Assembly (NCBI RefSeq): GCF_026914185.1
Contig: NC_070569.1
Location: 2,170,001 to 2,234,000, forward strand
Reading direction: 5' to 3'
DNA: 64,000 nucleotides
Source: Puccinia triticina
Taxonomy: Eukaryota; Basidiomycota; Pucciniomycetes; Pucciniales; Pucciniaceae
The notes under the pieces were generated by a model. It saw nothing but the letters and a program-made list of their open reading frames with translations, did no database searches and was not told the origin of the DNA. The translations under genes were made by a program, and so were the position numbers. Of the stretch, positions 33,232 through 43,764 are shown in pieces; positions within the stretch are counted from its first letter, which is position 1; every line of letters begins with the position of its first letter.

Positions 33232-34690
33232 TCATTTTGTAATGTGTCGACATCTGGTGCAATATACAGCATCAGTCCCTTTGCTTGTTGTGGAGGATTT
33301 TGGTAAGGTCGGAATTGGGACGCCCAATTTTGGTGTTGTCAATTTCAATTGTTTCCTCTGTTCCTCTGTCTGGAGCTGTCTCTTGGTTGTTGATTCCAAG
33401 AGTTCTGGTTTTGCGCCAGAGGAGGGGGAAAGGTTGGATGGGGATACACCAGTGGTGGCATTGAGCTGTCTGGCAAAGGAGGAAAATCCTCCTGGCTGGT
33501 CTGAGCTGGAGGTGCCTGAGGTAAGGCTTGTTACCATTGGTTGGTAACCAGAAGGCTGAGGGATCGAAGGGAGGGGTTTCTCTAAGGTCTGAGGAGTCAG
33601 TAAATCCACGGACGGTGCTTGAGGGGTTGGGCTTCATTCTTCCATTGGTTGGGGCCCGGGTGTCGGAGTTGGTTCCTGCCCTCTCTTCCTCAGATAGGCC
33701 CGGTGCTTTGGGACGGATTGGTAGTCCTCCCACTCCGCCAGAATGTCCCATTCCCCGTAGAGGGAGCAAAACTGCTCCGGGCTGATGATATAGATGATCG
33801 TTGAGTGGAGATTCTTGGCCGCTTTCAAGCACAAGATCATCATGTCGTTGTAGTCCCTCTCCTCTGCTAGATTCCGACCGTCCAGTTGGCTCTTCAGGCC
33901 TTGGAGCATTGGATGTATTCGAGGATTGAGATTTTTTAGCATGTTGGCCTCTAGGGGCCCCGGTGAGATCTTGGGCTTCGAACAAAGCAGGGAGGTTGCT
34001 CCAGTAATGATATCTAAGTTGCTGCTATTGGCTGGAGGATAAGACTATTGGGAGTCTTCGGACCTTGGGATGAGCAACGAGGTTGTTGAGTAATTCAAAA
34101 CTACCGTTCTTCCTTGAAGGACAAAATAGTTTTTGAGTTTTTCTTTGGTTTTTTGATCAAAGGAACCGTTGTCAAAAACAGATTTCTTCACAGAAGGGTT
34201 GCTAGTCGGTTGTTGATTACTAGTCGTAGCAATTTTTGTTTCAACCGGCGGTTTCTGATTAGATTTAGAGATAACCTTCTTAATTTTGATCTGATTAAGA
34301 GAGCTAGAAGGGTTTTGGTACATCAGTTTAGATACTGGTTTGGTAATTTTGAAGGGATCAGCAGTGGGGACCGGTTTTTTGACTTGAGATTTAGTAGAAC
34401 CGGAGGCGACAGGTTTAATCGGAACTTCTGGGAGACTCTTTTCTTTTAAGAAGGGGGATGAGGGCTGTTGTTGACAGGTTCTTGGTCCCACTCGGGAGGG
34501 ACAACTGCCGGACTTTTAGGTTTTCTAACGATCTTCGTTTTCTTAACGGAGGTAACCGATCAAGAGCTTTCAGACGCAGCGGTAGGGACCTTCTTAACCG
34601 GTGGTCTGACAATCGTAGGAGCTGGATCTGAGCCGGTAGGAGTAGTCAAACGGACGACTCCGGTGTAGGTAAGCTTTGAGTGTGTGGCTG
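33232..34690 (-). pseudogene. Gag N-terminal region of gypsy B
   Basis: Protein-like pieces in two frames: 34491-34045 (basic, Ser/Pro-rich, ending DQKTKEKLKNYFVLQGRTVV) and 33942-33232. The second contains LQGLKSQLDGRNLAEERDYN, CSLYGEWDILAEWEDYQSV and KHRAYLRKRGQEP, then a TGA at 33634-33636 and a Pro/Ser-rich tail ending in YCTRCRHITK. No known domain was recognised. A long open frame at 33985-33272 in the other register looks like a shadow. Confidence 0.5.
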
Positions 34691-35074
34691 ACACTAAAAG
34701 AATAAAGAATACAAATAATAGAGGTTAGATATATTACTGAGGATAAAGGAATTTTTAGAGAAAAAAGAACAAACTCTTAGAGTATTGGATTTATGAGATT
34801 CTTAGAATATCGCTTGTTAGTTCAATTGATCTAGCTGTGGTTAAAAAGTTAAGCACATGGATCAGAGTTTAGAGGTTTCAGCTTCAGCTATGAAAGTCGA
34901 GAGGTTTGATTTGAAGAAGTGAGATCAGAAGAGTAGAAGGTTAGGAGGACTGTTCCGGTCCACTGAGGATAAATGCGGTGAACGCGGGAGTTGAGGAGAT
35001 ATCTTAACAAGATATCTAACTCTCAGAACTGAGTTCTGGGTTTCTAAGTTCGGTGGTACACAGGAAAGATTTCC

Positions 35075-35090
35075 CGGCCAGACCCCCAGT
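35075..35090 (-). promoter_or_regulatory. Probable primer-binding site of gypsy B
   Basis: On the minus strand ACTGGGGGTCTGGCCGGG follows the LTR end (GGAGCTGACA). TGG starts two bases in, as for a tRNA 3'-CCA primer. The primer tRNA was not identified. Confidence 0.5.
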
Positions 35091-35948
35091 TGTCAGCTCC
35101 AGTCTCTTGTGTGACTCGGAGTTGATAGGTTTTAGAGTTTGAGCTGTAGCGGCTAAGATAGCGACCAGCGGAAAGATGCCACACCATAACCTTTTCAGGC
35201 CAATGGGGATAAAAACACACCTTGACGCTGAGTAGCGGAGGGGCTAGCTCCCTTACAAAGGTAAGGGGACGCGGCAATGACTCAAGCCAGGCGCCGTAGC
35301 TTAGGACAAAGAAAGGTTATTTTCTAAGTTACAGGTGTGACAACAATCACCTGTAACTAGGAAATACACGAGTTGAAGTCAAGGAAGGCTGTAACAGAGA
35401 AATAAGGTTAGTTGATTATTGTAAACCCCACTCATTATTGATTGTAGTAAGGTTGGCGGGTTTTTTATGTGTAATAATCTTGGGGGAGGAATCTTTACAG
35501 GTGAGAGACCTCCCCTTTTATATTACAGGGATCAGTTCCCTCCTTCAAGTCAAGGACCTGAGGAATCCTTAACTCCAAGGAGAGGAGTGATTGCGGAATT
35601 CAGAAGGGGATTTACATAAATGGGTTGTAATCTCCCCATTTGTACATACATTGCGCTTAATCAGGATAAATACATAGAGAGATAAGATTATCTCTCTCTG
35701 TATGTACAAATATGTAATCAGTTTGAAATAAGGTTAATTACATATTCAAAAGAATGTGAAATATGTAATAAGTACATAATAATAGTACATGAGAATAAAA
35801 GGTACATAATTAATGTAATGACAGGGAATTGAACTCTTGACTTCATGTAGATGAGTCAATTATTAAAGCAGTATTTAACCATATATTAAGTTATAAGACA
35901 TGTACTATGCATTGTAGACACATGGACTTAGTGTCTCAGTGTCTGACA
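35091..35948 (-). repeat. 5' LTR of gypsy B
   Basis: Matches 15822-16673 throughout. It carries TGTCAG...CTGACA ends and is followed on the plus strand by the duplicated TCCCC and the rest of the LTR of A. Confidence 0.95.
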
Positions 35949-36387
35949 TCCCCTTTCTCTCTCTCTTCAGTCTGTGAAGCCCCGCATGTCTTGCGGGTTT
36001 CACAAGGCCATACGGGCCATGTCACTTGTTGAGGACTATAATTCAGCCTGTCCCCCTCGCCCCATCTAGCCTGGCAGAGACTCCGACCCCATTCTCTCTC
36101 TGCTCGGGCTAGGTAAGCCTTTCATCTCTTGTCTCTTCCTCATGGTTCCTCTCAGGCTTGTACATAGACTAACTGGGAGACTCCGACCCCATTCTCTCTC
36201 TGCTTGGGCTAGCCACGCAATTCAAGCTCCCCAACCGTTGGTTCTAGAACCGCTAGGCCTTCGAGCCCGTCCCACCGTGTCTCTCCAGCCTCCGCTCAGT
36301 GAAGGGTCTCCCGACCCTTACACAGTCATTCCAAAATCCATTTGATTTCCTAGGCACATTCTTGAGTCCTGTATGCGCACCGGTACA
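35949..36387 (+). repeat. 3' LTR of gypsy A, second part (split by a solo LTR)
   Basis: Continues the LTR of A with TTTCTCTCTCTCTTCAGTC (35954-35972), is interrupted by a 350-bp solo LTR, and resumes at 36328 with ATTCCAAAATCCATTTGATT to the end GCACCGGTACA (36387). The 5' LTR has the uninterrupted sequence at 6690-6772. Confidence 0.88.
35973..36322. repeat. Solo LTR C (350 bp) in the 3' LTR of gypsy A
   Basis: Begins TGTGAAGCCCCGCATG and ends GACCCTTACA, with the exact 5-bp duplication CAGTC on both sides (35968-35972 and 36323-36327). The first 32 bases can fold back (TGTGAA...CCCGC/GCGGG...TTCACA). A 36-bp direct repeat containing GACTCCGACCCCATTC occurs twice (36078 and 36180). Confidence 0.9.
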
Positions 36388-36515
36388 AAGCTGTTGCCAA
36401 TCAACGCTTATTGATCTGGCATGTCTCTTTTGGAACCGCTGGGTCGCTGAACAATATCAATGTCCTCCAACAATTGCCAATCTTCATCAAGCAAATTTCA
36501 GGGACTTGATGGGAT
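36388..36515 (+). pseudogene. PIF/Harbinger transposase, continuation after gypsy A
   Basis: After the duplicated AAGC the frame reads AVANQRLLIWHVSFGTAGSL then NNINVLQQLPIF, which corresponds to the DDE_Tnp_4 block containing WHAFFG-PGS-NDINVL, the region following VLEAVAG at 6409. A stop follows near 36507 and the rest is not recognisable. No right inverted terminal repeat was found, so the element is truncated. Confidence 0.85.
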
Positions 36516-39279
36516 GCAACATTCAAAGTTTGCCAATCTTGACTGGGCGCGTTATGGGATTGGCGTGGAACTACTCTTGGGGGAATAGAGCTTAGAGAGG
36601 GATGAGTGCGTGAAAAGCTGCCTCTGAGGTTGGGAGAGTAATATGGAACAAGAATAAGAGTATGGACTCTTACAGAAAAGTGTGGCTGATGAAGTATTGA
36701 GAATAGTGCTTTCTAGACAAAATGATGGAAAAAGAGTAGAGTCAGACTGGTTACTGGTATTCTACTATGCGGGCAAGGTAAGTATATTTCTAATGATATC
36801 TAACATTAAACTGTGACCAGAGACAATGAAGATCTGATGGGGGACAAAAAGAATGGGCCAAAATGCTCTACATTTATAGTGAGGGGACAACAGGTGGTTC
36901 AGAGACAAATACAAAACTGAGAAACAGGTTACAAAAGCCTCCAACAAGGGGACAAGGCATCTACTACACGGCTTGGGATGAAATAAGAGGAAACAATAAC
37001 CATGGCCCATCAGCCGCCATGCCTATGAGAAAGAGTTACACCTTGATGTAATATATAGGAGTAAACTGTAGTGAATAACTCAGGGTCTTTCCTAATAGCC
37101 TGGCTCTATTTGATGGTTGACTTTCTCCCACCTTGGACCTGGTTTGGTATATATTGCTGTCAATTGTGAATGATATTCCTTGAGACTGAGTACCGAAGTG
37201 TTGAGGCGCCTTGCAGAGATGAGGATAGAGTCTGATCCAATGTCTGTGAGTTCTTGGAGGTATTATTGATAGATTTCTGGGTGATATGATCTTGGCTGGT
37301 GCGGATTCCTCTTTGATAGACCTCTGCATACTTGATGAGGTTTTGATTAGGCTTACCACATCCACCTCCAAATTAGATGATGTTCCCATCATCCAACCTT
37401 GAGTGAAGCATGACAAAGAGCAAGGAAAAGGAACTAGGTGCTAAGAAGAAAAAATAGGAGCAAAGCTGAGATATGGGCAGTTGAATGGCTTATGTGCAGA
37501 TTTTTTATATTGATTTTGAGTTTCTTGTGGCAGAAAATATGAGTTGAGATGAAAAGGCAAAAGACATGCACAGGGAGACGCAGAAATAAGATTTTTGATT
37601 GATGTTTCAATGGATTTTCCATTGTTTTTATGCTTGTTTAATAATTTTCTGGGAAAATGTGGAGAAGGAATTAAAGGGCATCTAGATGGTGAAAAAAAAG
37701 GAAAGTGTAAAGAGAATTCAAATAGAAAAAGGCAGAGGCGCCACCCCCAAATTTGTGTGACTCCTGCGGCGTAAATGTCCTTGATTGTAGACAGCTCCAA
37801 TCCATTCAAGCCTTGAAGTCGCACAAGATCCTAGTGAGATGCCTCCCATTTTGATGATGTGAGATGAAGTTTTTTTTTTTATAGCTGAAAAGAGATTGAA
37901 TTTTGAGACCAAAAGGATTAAAAAATGCCATGAAGAAGTTTTTAATTATTTTAATTCCACCCCCAAATTTGAATGATTTCCCCATCATTCAGGCTCAAAC
38001 TGGGTTGAAGATAGACTAGTACGAGCTCTTCACTACTAAGAAGGTTGACTTATGGGGTTTCAGGCAGTGCGCGCAAGGTTTCTGGGTACGTGGTACCATA
38101 AGGGTTCATAAGTATGTTTCATTTGTATTGGGAAGAAGTGATTGCGTGGTGCCTGTTGTGTTTGAAGTAAATCCTTTCATCTTTATTGACTTTACCAAAG
38201 TCAGAAGGCGCAGCATTCATCATCGCACTTGAAGTTCTGGTGATGGTCCCTTGGGGGGGAGGTTGTATATTTTGGCAGGAGGCAGTTAAACACAAGAGGA
38301 AGAACAGCCCTGAATTTGTCCAGCGGTCCGTTCTGCTTTTGAGGACAGAAAAAGCAGAGGCCGTAAATAGTCAAGTGTTGGACGCAGTTTTAGTGTGTGT
38401 AGATGTTTCAATATCAATAGTGGTCTGTTTGAACAAATGCTGATTGATTTTCAGCGTTGGGTATGATGATTTGAAGCAGATCAGAAAAGATCGCCGACCG
38501 CACTGATTGAAAAGAAAAATATAAAACACTCCATTGGAGCTGGTTGCCTTCTTTTAATTTGGTTTTCTTTTCCATTGCAATGCTAGTATGGAAGCCAAAT
38601 GGGCTGTGTCAAGGGCCTCAATATTGCAATTTTGTTTTTCATTCATTGATATCCTTTTCAATGAGTAAAAATGGCAAGGCCAGCACTTGGACTGCGGTCT
38701 TTCATCAAATGGCAAATCATTTGTCTTGATACCATCAGTTTTATTTCTACAGGCCTAAAGGCCTCCCCTCCCAAGTATGTTAAGATGACCTGGAGCTAGC
38801 ATGTAACTTCTGGATTAAAGTTTTGAGATGTTCAAAAGAATCCAGTTGTACCTGGCCAAACAGACCAGCTCGGAAGGGTGTCATGTGACCGTGTCTGATG
38901 CAACAACCATCAAATAGCTGCACGCCTTGGCAGGGACCAACAAAGTAGTTCTTTGCCAGGCATCTTCTCCGTGGTAATTCTTCTGTTTCCAGATATGTAC
39001 AGCGCGAGAAACATTGAGTTTTAACCGGTCTTCCTCCTCATCCTCACGAGTTTATGTTCTCTGGGAACTGATTCCTTTGTCTTTTATTATCCCTTTCAAA
39101 TACTTGTGATGACAGTGCCAGCTATTGCGCCACGGGTACCTGGGAGCTCGCAAAGCCATCCACCACTCAAGTTTCCCCTTGGCCAAGTTGTAAGGCCGCC
39201 TGATTCCTGCTACCAAGCCTCCTCCCCATGGCGCACAATGCCAACGCCAACGGTGTAACCATTACAATACATTGAGGGT
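36516..39279. other. Unresolved intergenic or LTR debris
   Basis: No gene recognised. Three places carry a minus-strand polypurine-like motif: AATTTGGAGGTGGA near 37366, AATTTGGGGGTGGC near 37745 and AATTTGGGGGTGGA near 37970. The first is followed by TGTGG and the other two are preceded by readable tails ending in QIWGW or FGGG. They look like 3' ends of LTR elements just before an LTR. Short open stretches elsewhere (38186-38443 and others) have no domain. Confidence 0.35.
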
Positions 39280-39816
39280 TGTGGTGTTCTGTGCCTGTTG
39301 CAATGCCAAAAGGAAATATGAAAAGGTATTATGATAGTACATTTACATATAGGTGGAACCCATTACAAGAGGAGGAGATAATCTTACACAAAAGTTACAA
39401 CATTTACACACATACACCCTTTGGTAGCCACAGAAAATTGGACAGAAGAATACACAACGTATATACAAGGACAAGGGAGGAGGAAGAAAGGAGGACCAGA
39501 GAGAGGCTTTGACCCCCAAATTCTGGAAAGGAGGAGTATTCTAGTTGGGTGCAGAGTGCATGGAAGGTGGCTTGGTTACATAGCAACACATTTCGGAAGG
39601 ATATGGAAGGTGGCTTGGGTACATAACAACACATGACATCAGGCCGTGCGATATATGCAGGCAGATGAGGTGTAAAAATGGTGTCACTGCAGCATAATTC
39701 CCTCATTTTTTGTGTGGCTGTGCAGTACAGCTGTACATATGCTGTGCAACTGAGATCCCCTGAAGCTAAATTCCTTCAAACACATTCCCCTGGAGCTAAA
39801 ATCCCTCACTCTTCAA

Positions 39817-39824
39817 TATAAAAG
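39817..39824 (+). promoter_or_regulatory. TATA box in the LTR of G
   Basis: TATAAAAG followed by AAGCTCTTCTCCCCCCC. The same arrangement occurs at 27103 in the LTR-like insert of the Helitron. Confidence 0.55.
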
Positions 39825-39869
39825 AAGCTCTTCTCCCCCCCATAATTTCTCTTTTTCACCATCAGCCTA

Positions 39870-40085
39870 CACTGCCAGCATAACTGGCTGGGTTGAGGTT
39901 ATCCCAGTTAAACTGGGATGCACTCAACCAATTTAAACTTGGGTGATCTCAACTGATGAAATATAAATCCAAGGTACCCCCCTTGGCTTTATATTAAATT
40001 GGTTGAGATCAATCAAGTTTAAATTGGTTGAGTGTATCCCAGTTAAACTGGGATGACTTCAACCCAGCCAAATATGCTGGCAGTG
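39870..40085. mobile_element. CACTA-type MITE (216 bp), near-perfect palindrome
   Basis: Begins CACTGCCAGCATAACTGGC and ends GCCAAATATGCTGGCAGTG. The inverted arms extend for about 85 bp each (TATCCCAGTTAAACTGGGAT present in both). The 3-bp duplication CTA flanks it (39867-39869 and 40086-40088), as for CACTA/EnSpm elements. No coding capacity. Confidence 0.85.
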
Positions 40086-40608
40086 CTACAGAGGTTTGGT
40101 CACAGTAGTAGTTGAGTAGTAGTAGTTAGCAGTAGTAGTATTGAGTAGCGTAGAGTCAGTCAGTCATTAGAGTGTTAGTGCAGTAGTAGAACCAACAATC
40201 AACAACCAACCAACCAACCAACCAACCAACCAACCAACAACCCATTCTCCTTATTAGCATATTAGTAGTAGTAGTAGTAGAAGTAGTAGTACAAATTATA
40301 ACATCAACAACAGTAGAGGAACTTCACCATAAAAAACCACGTTATCCTTAGTTATAACCGGTCTGAAAACACATTGAATGAGATATTTAGGTCTGATAGA
40401 GATTACTATATAAAAGTAAGAGCTATCTTGGAATCTGCCACATTTTCTTAAATATTGATGACAAGACTCTTGGTTATTTGAATATTACTATTAGAGGGGC
40501 AGGTCTTTCAAACCATCCGTAGATTGTAATAGTCTTTCAAACTATCATACAATTTATTTCCCCCTCAAAGGAACTTTAATTACCCATCCATCCCTGGAGT
40601 CCCACATC

Positions 40609-40625
40609 TGGTGTCCCAACAGTGG
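40609..40625 (+). promoter_or_regulatory. Probable primer-binding site of element G
   Basis: TGGTGTCCCAACAGTGG begins 2 nt after the LTR end CCCACA and starts with TGG, the complement of tRNA CCA. The primer tRNA was not determined. Confidence 0.5.
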
Positions 40626-40691
40626 CTGAAACCTTCATCAATATCATCAATTCAATCAATGTTTTTCAAACAACTATAACTTTGACCAATT

Positions 40692-40913
40692 GTGGAAAAC
40701 ATACCAGGTGTCAATCAAAGTGCGGACGGCAAGGATAGGATTATGGACGGCAAATATAGCATTGCAGACGGTGAGGATAGGATTGTGGACAGTGAGGATA
40801 GGATTGCGGACGGCAAGGATAGGATTGCGGACAGAAAGGATAGGATTGCGGACTGTGAGGATAGGATTGCGGATGGCAAGGCTAGGATTTTGAGTAACGA
40901 GGAGAGGATTTGA
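40692..40913 (+). CDS. Small leader ORF of G with heptad repeats
   Basis: A 73-codon frame starting MENIPGVNQSADGKDRI and made almost entirely of seven-residue repeats of the type DRIADGK. After a TGA, the same frame continues with a helical stretch EEQRLREIELISKVFQKHF. The repeats match a coiled-coil periodicity with Ile spaced by seven and Ala between. It lies in the leader before gag, in another frame, so it may be an upstream ORF or a lost N-terminal gag segment. Confidence 0.4.
   Translation: MENIPGVNQSADGKDRIMDGKYSIADGEDRIVDSEDRIADGKDRIADRKDRIADCEDRIADGKARILSNEERI
40722..40910 (+). repeat. Nine tandem 21-bp repeats in the leader of G
   Basis: The unit GCGGACGGCAAGGATAGGAT(T) is repeated nine times exactly in phase (189 bp), with substitutions. 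It encodes heptads. Confidence 0.92.
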
Positions 40914-41011
40914 GAGGAACAACGGTTGCGAGAAATAGAACTGATCAGCAAGGTCTTTCAGAAGCATTTCCCAAACATCTGGAATAAAGGAACACAAGTT
41001 CAGCAGTCAAC

Positions 41012-42536
41012 ATGGACCCACCAGGCCAAGATCAGTCTGAAATCATTCAAGCACAGCATGAAAAGATAGCCCGTATGGAAGATTCAATGAAGAGGATGGA
41101 GGATATGATGGCTATGTTGCTAGGACAAAAGAAGTCACCACAAAAAGTACCAATACCCAAAGCTCCAGTTCAACAAGGACCATCCCTCCGATTTGCAACA
41201 TCAAAACCATTCACAGCAAGAACAGTTGGCTTGGACACGACCATTCAAGGAATCACGGATAGCTTGGGGGAAACACCTGGATCAACACCAAATTCAAGTC
41301 AGTTCAGATCACAAGCCAAAATCAAGTTACAGGATGAAGAAAAAGGTGTTGTCTTAGAAACAAAGAAAATGAACTTACACTTTGATGGTACTGAAGTGGA
41401 GTTATTCATCCAAAGAGTGGAGAAGATAGCATCAGTACAAAAGGCTGGCGGGCAAGATGTGGCATTACAGCTACCATTTCTTATCAGGGATCAGAGGATT
41501 ATTGAATGCATTAAGAACATGGAAGGCCATGAGAATCAGGACTGGGAGTTACTGAAAAAAGAGCTTATTCGTAAATGGGGAGGGGCTACTCCACGGAGAC
41601 AATTTAACAAGGATTCAATACCAAAATTGGTTGAGTGGCACGTGAGTAAGGGCGGAATTCAGACAAAAGAGGATTATCAGAATTTTTTTGGCGAACTTGA
41701 GGAGATACTGGTGTACTTGAAGAAGATGGGATACGAGAATTTGAATGTGGAGAGTGGGGAACCACTTTGGAAAGCAATTTGAATGGAAATACGACGGGAT
41801 GTGGCACAGGATCTGGCGCACAAAAAGCAGTTATGGAAAACCAAGGACGGAAAGGTGTTGGTACCTAAGCTGGAACACTTGAAGGAATACGTGGAGGCTT
41901 CATTATTTGTACTGGATCGGGATGTAGGAGGTGTAAAAGGAAAGATTATAAGCAAGGATCCGGAAATCAAGAAGGAAGTTCAAGTCAAAACCAGGGATGA
42001 TGCTTCCACAGACAAGGTCAAATTACTGGAAGAGGAAATAAAGAATTTACGTACCAATTTGAATACCAATCTGAACATCAATCCAAATTCTAGACCATTT
42101 CCACCTCACTTATCATCACCAAGACCACCAAGTTCAGGATATAGACCGCCAGGACCAGGATGACCACCATTTCCACAAGGCCAGATTCAATGTTATTACT
42201 GTAAGGAACTGGAGCATACAGTAATGTTCTGTAAGCATCTTAATAAGGATATCACTAATAGGATGGTTTTCAAGTCTGGCCTGAATTATTACTATCCTAA
42301 TATAGAAATGATCCCATCCAATACTGGCGATTAAATTCAAGAATTGGTTAGGCAGTATGCAGAGAGGGCTGAATTGAATGTCAAGGAAGCAGAAAAGCAG
42401 GTGAATATTGTGGTTGCAGATGGTGAAATGGAACCTCAATAAGAACCAACGGCATCCATGATATTGACAAATCAATGGGAAGCTTGGAGTTCCCAACGGT
42501 ACACTACGGCAAAGACAATGAGGAGAACTTGATTTA
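41012..42536 (+). pseudogene. Gag of element G
   Basis: From MDPPGQDQSEIIQ (41012) through a helical N-terminus and the retroelement gag core (LHFDGTEVELFIQRVEKIAS, DWELLKKELIRKWG, TKEDYQNFFGELEEILVYL) to a TGA at 41780-41782. The same frame continues, with VLVPKLEHLKEYVEASLF, to a second TGA at 42161. The zinc knuckle CYYCKELEHTVMFC (CX2CX4HX4C) follows at about 42192. More stops follow near 42330 and 42440. The arrangement is the same as the gag of F, which reads LKFTGSRVEAFLRQYELA. Its role would be the particle core. Confidence 0.78.
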
Positions 42537-42746
42537 GAGATGGCACTTGGCACCTGCCAGCGGGTACCTGTCACACTTCAGCACATAATTCTATGCGCTT
42601 GCAGGCACCCATGGCGGGTTCCAGAGGTTCCATTTTAGTAAAAATAGATCCAGGGAGCTGCACACGCACAATGGGTACCTGCAAGCGCATATAATTATGT
42701 GCTGAAGTGTGGCAGGTACCCGCCGGCGGGTGCCAAGTGCCATCTC
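42537..42746. mobile_element. Harbinger-type MITE (210 bp) in gag-pol of G
   Basis: Ends GAGATGGCACTTGGCACC and its complement, with arms of about 70 bp. The 3-bp duplication TTA flanks it (42534-42536 and 42747-42749). Skipping it with one TTA restores an open frame (EENLI into YLIGFGLRRSQ), which confirms the borders. Confidence 0.85.
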
Positions 42747-42749
42747 TTA

Positions 42750-43750
42750 CTTGATTGGTTTTGGGTTGAGAAGATCCCAGTGTATCTGCGACGAAGAAAA
42801 GGATAAATCACCGCAGCAATCACAACCTAACCCAGAAGCAGGGAAACCAGCAGAGAAAAGTAGCAAAGCACCACCAGCCAATCAGGAAGCCAATAAAACG
42901 CCGGCGGAAGGACAAAAAAGGAGATCAAGTTATCCAGGAGCTTGGGTAGAAGGTGAATCGGACAACAAGAGCAAAACTGGAGAAATACCGCAGCCAACAA
43001 GCAGTAAATCCAAGGAACCTGAGAAAAGTAAGGAAGACGAGTTAGCTAGGGAAATGGAAGTTAAAACGGTTGACAAAACCAAAGTTGGGGGGGGGATTGA
43101 AAAGGATGATACTGAAACAAAGCTTCACACTCACCTTGGAAGAGCTTCTCCTCATTGCACCTAAGTTTTTACAGGAATTACAGAACCTAGCAGACGAAGA
43201 GAGTAAACCAGCGGTCCGGAGTCAGAACTTGGGAAGGTGTGATCACAAAGATTTCTTGATGAATAAACACCAACAGTTCAATTTCAAGGATACAGTCAGG
43301 CACTTGTTAACCCACGTGTGTCCATTAGGATTTGTTGATATCTGGATTGGAGGACAAAAGGTTAAAGCATTAGTCAACACGGGAGCTGAGATGAACATTA
43401 TGCCAGAAACCTTGTCAATCAAATTGAAGTTAACTACCCAGGAAATCAGCATGACCATCACGGGAATAGGTGGACATTCAACTCCAATGGTAGGGTGAGT
43501 GGAAGGTATTCATTTAAAGCAGCCAATTTCTTCTTAGCTTGAGGGAAGGTCTACACCTTCTTGGGAAGGCCATTTTTGGCCAATCATAAAGTTTGTTTGG
43601 AGTTATCAAAAGCACAAGGAGAAATTCTGAGTTACGATCTTGGGGACGGCAAACAATTATGTATACCAATTTGCTCCCCAAAGGTTCCAGGATGGGAAAT
43701 GGCGCCACCACGGAGAATTGCGGATTGATGTTTTAGCATACATACGGAAA
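42750..43750 (+). pseudogene. Linker and aspartic protease of element G
   Basis: A Lys/Glu/Pro-rich linker (42750-43100) precedes, after a frame change near 43085, LTLEELLLIAPKFLQEL and a retropepsin domain at 43300-43600: FVDIWIGGQKVKALVNTGAE, where the active-site Asp is Asn (AAC at 43376-43378 preceded by C). Further on, VYTFLGRPFLA is readable in the other frame after a break near 43500. PLEGRPF/LGRPFL is the conserved C-terminal block. The same protease order is seen in F. Confidence 0.75.
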
Positions 43751-43764
43751 ACTCCAGGGATACC

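Larger units (their letters stand above)
15822..35948 (-). mobile_element. Ty3/gypsy retrotransposon B (chromovirus-like), interrupted by a Helitron
   Basis: Two long terminal repeats, 15822-16673 (852 bp) and 35091-35948 (858 bp), begin TGTCAGCTCC and end TGACA on the plus strand. The exact 5-bp duplication TCCCC (15817-15821 and 35949-35953) flanks the whole. Coding is on the minus strand: gag (34690-31627), nucleocapsid-protease (31461-30748), RT (19985-18802), RNase H (to 18250) and integrase with a C-terminal chromodomain-like tail (18100-16699). Without the Helitron, B is about 9.4 kb. Gag has stops and frameshifts and the integrase N-terminus has stops, so it is non-autonomous. Confidence 0.95.
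6410..36387 (+). mobile_element. Ty3/gypsy retrotransposon A, heavily interrupted host of nested insertions
   Basis: LTR-bounded element inserted in the Harbinger transposase gene: AAGC precedes the 5' LTR (6406-6409) and AAGC follows the 3' LTR (36388-36391), and the transposase reading resumes in register after it. Without its passengers it is roughly 7 kb, in the order gag, protease, RT, RNase H, integrase. Passengers inside it: solo LTRs 8087-8955 and 9334-10046, hAT 13979-14844, gypsy B 15822-35948 (holding a Helitron), and solo LTR 35973-36322. Coding regions have frameshifts and stops, so A is dead. Confidence 0.9.
39280..40606 (+). repeat. Probable 5' LTR of element G
   Basis: Starts TGTGGTGTTC and ends GAGTCCCACA, giving inverted ends TGTGG/CCACA. 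A TGG primer site follows after a 2-nt spacer (as in F). It contains a TATAAAAG core promoter at 39817 and simple repeats of CCAA (40205-40235) and AGT (40263-40290). There is no second LTR to confirm the borders. Confidence 0.5.

Noticed and set aside
33272..33985. 237-codon minus-strand open frame as the gag of gypsy B
   Set aside because: Composition is Arg/Pro/Ser-biased and the alternative frame (33942-33232) reads as a more natural helical protein with a single TGA; taken as a shadow.
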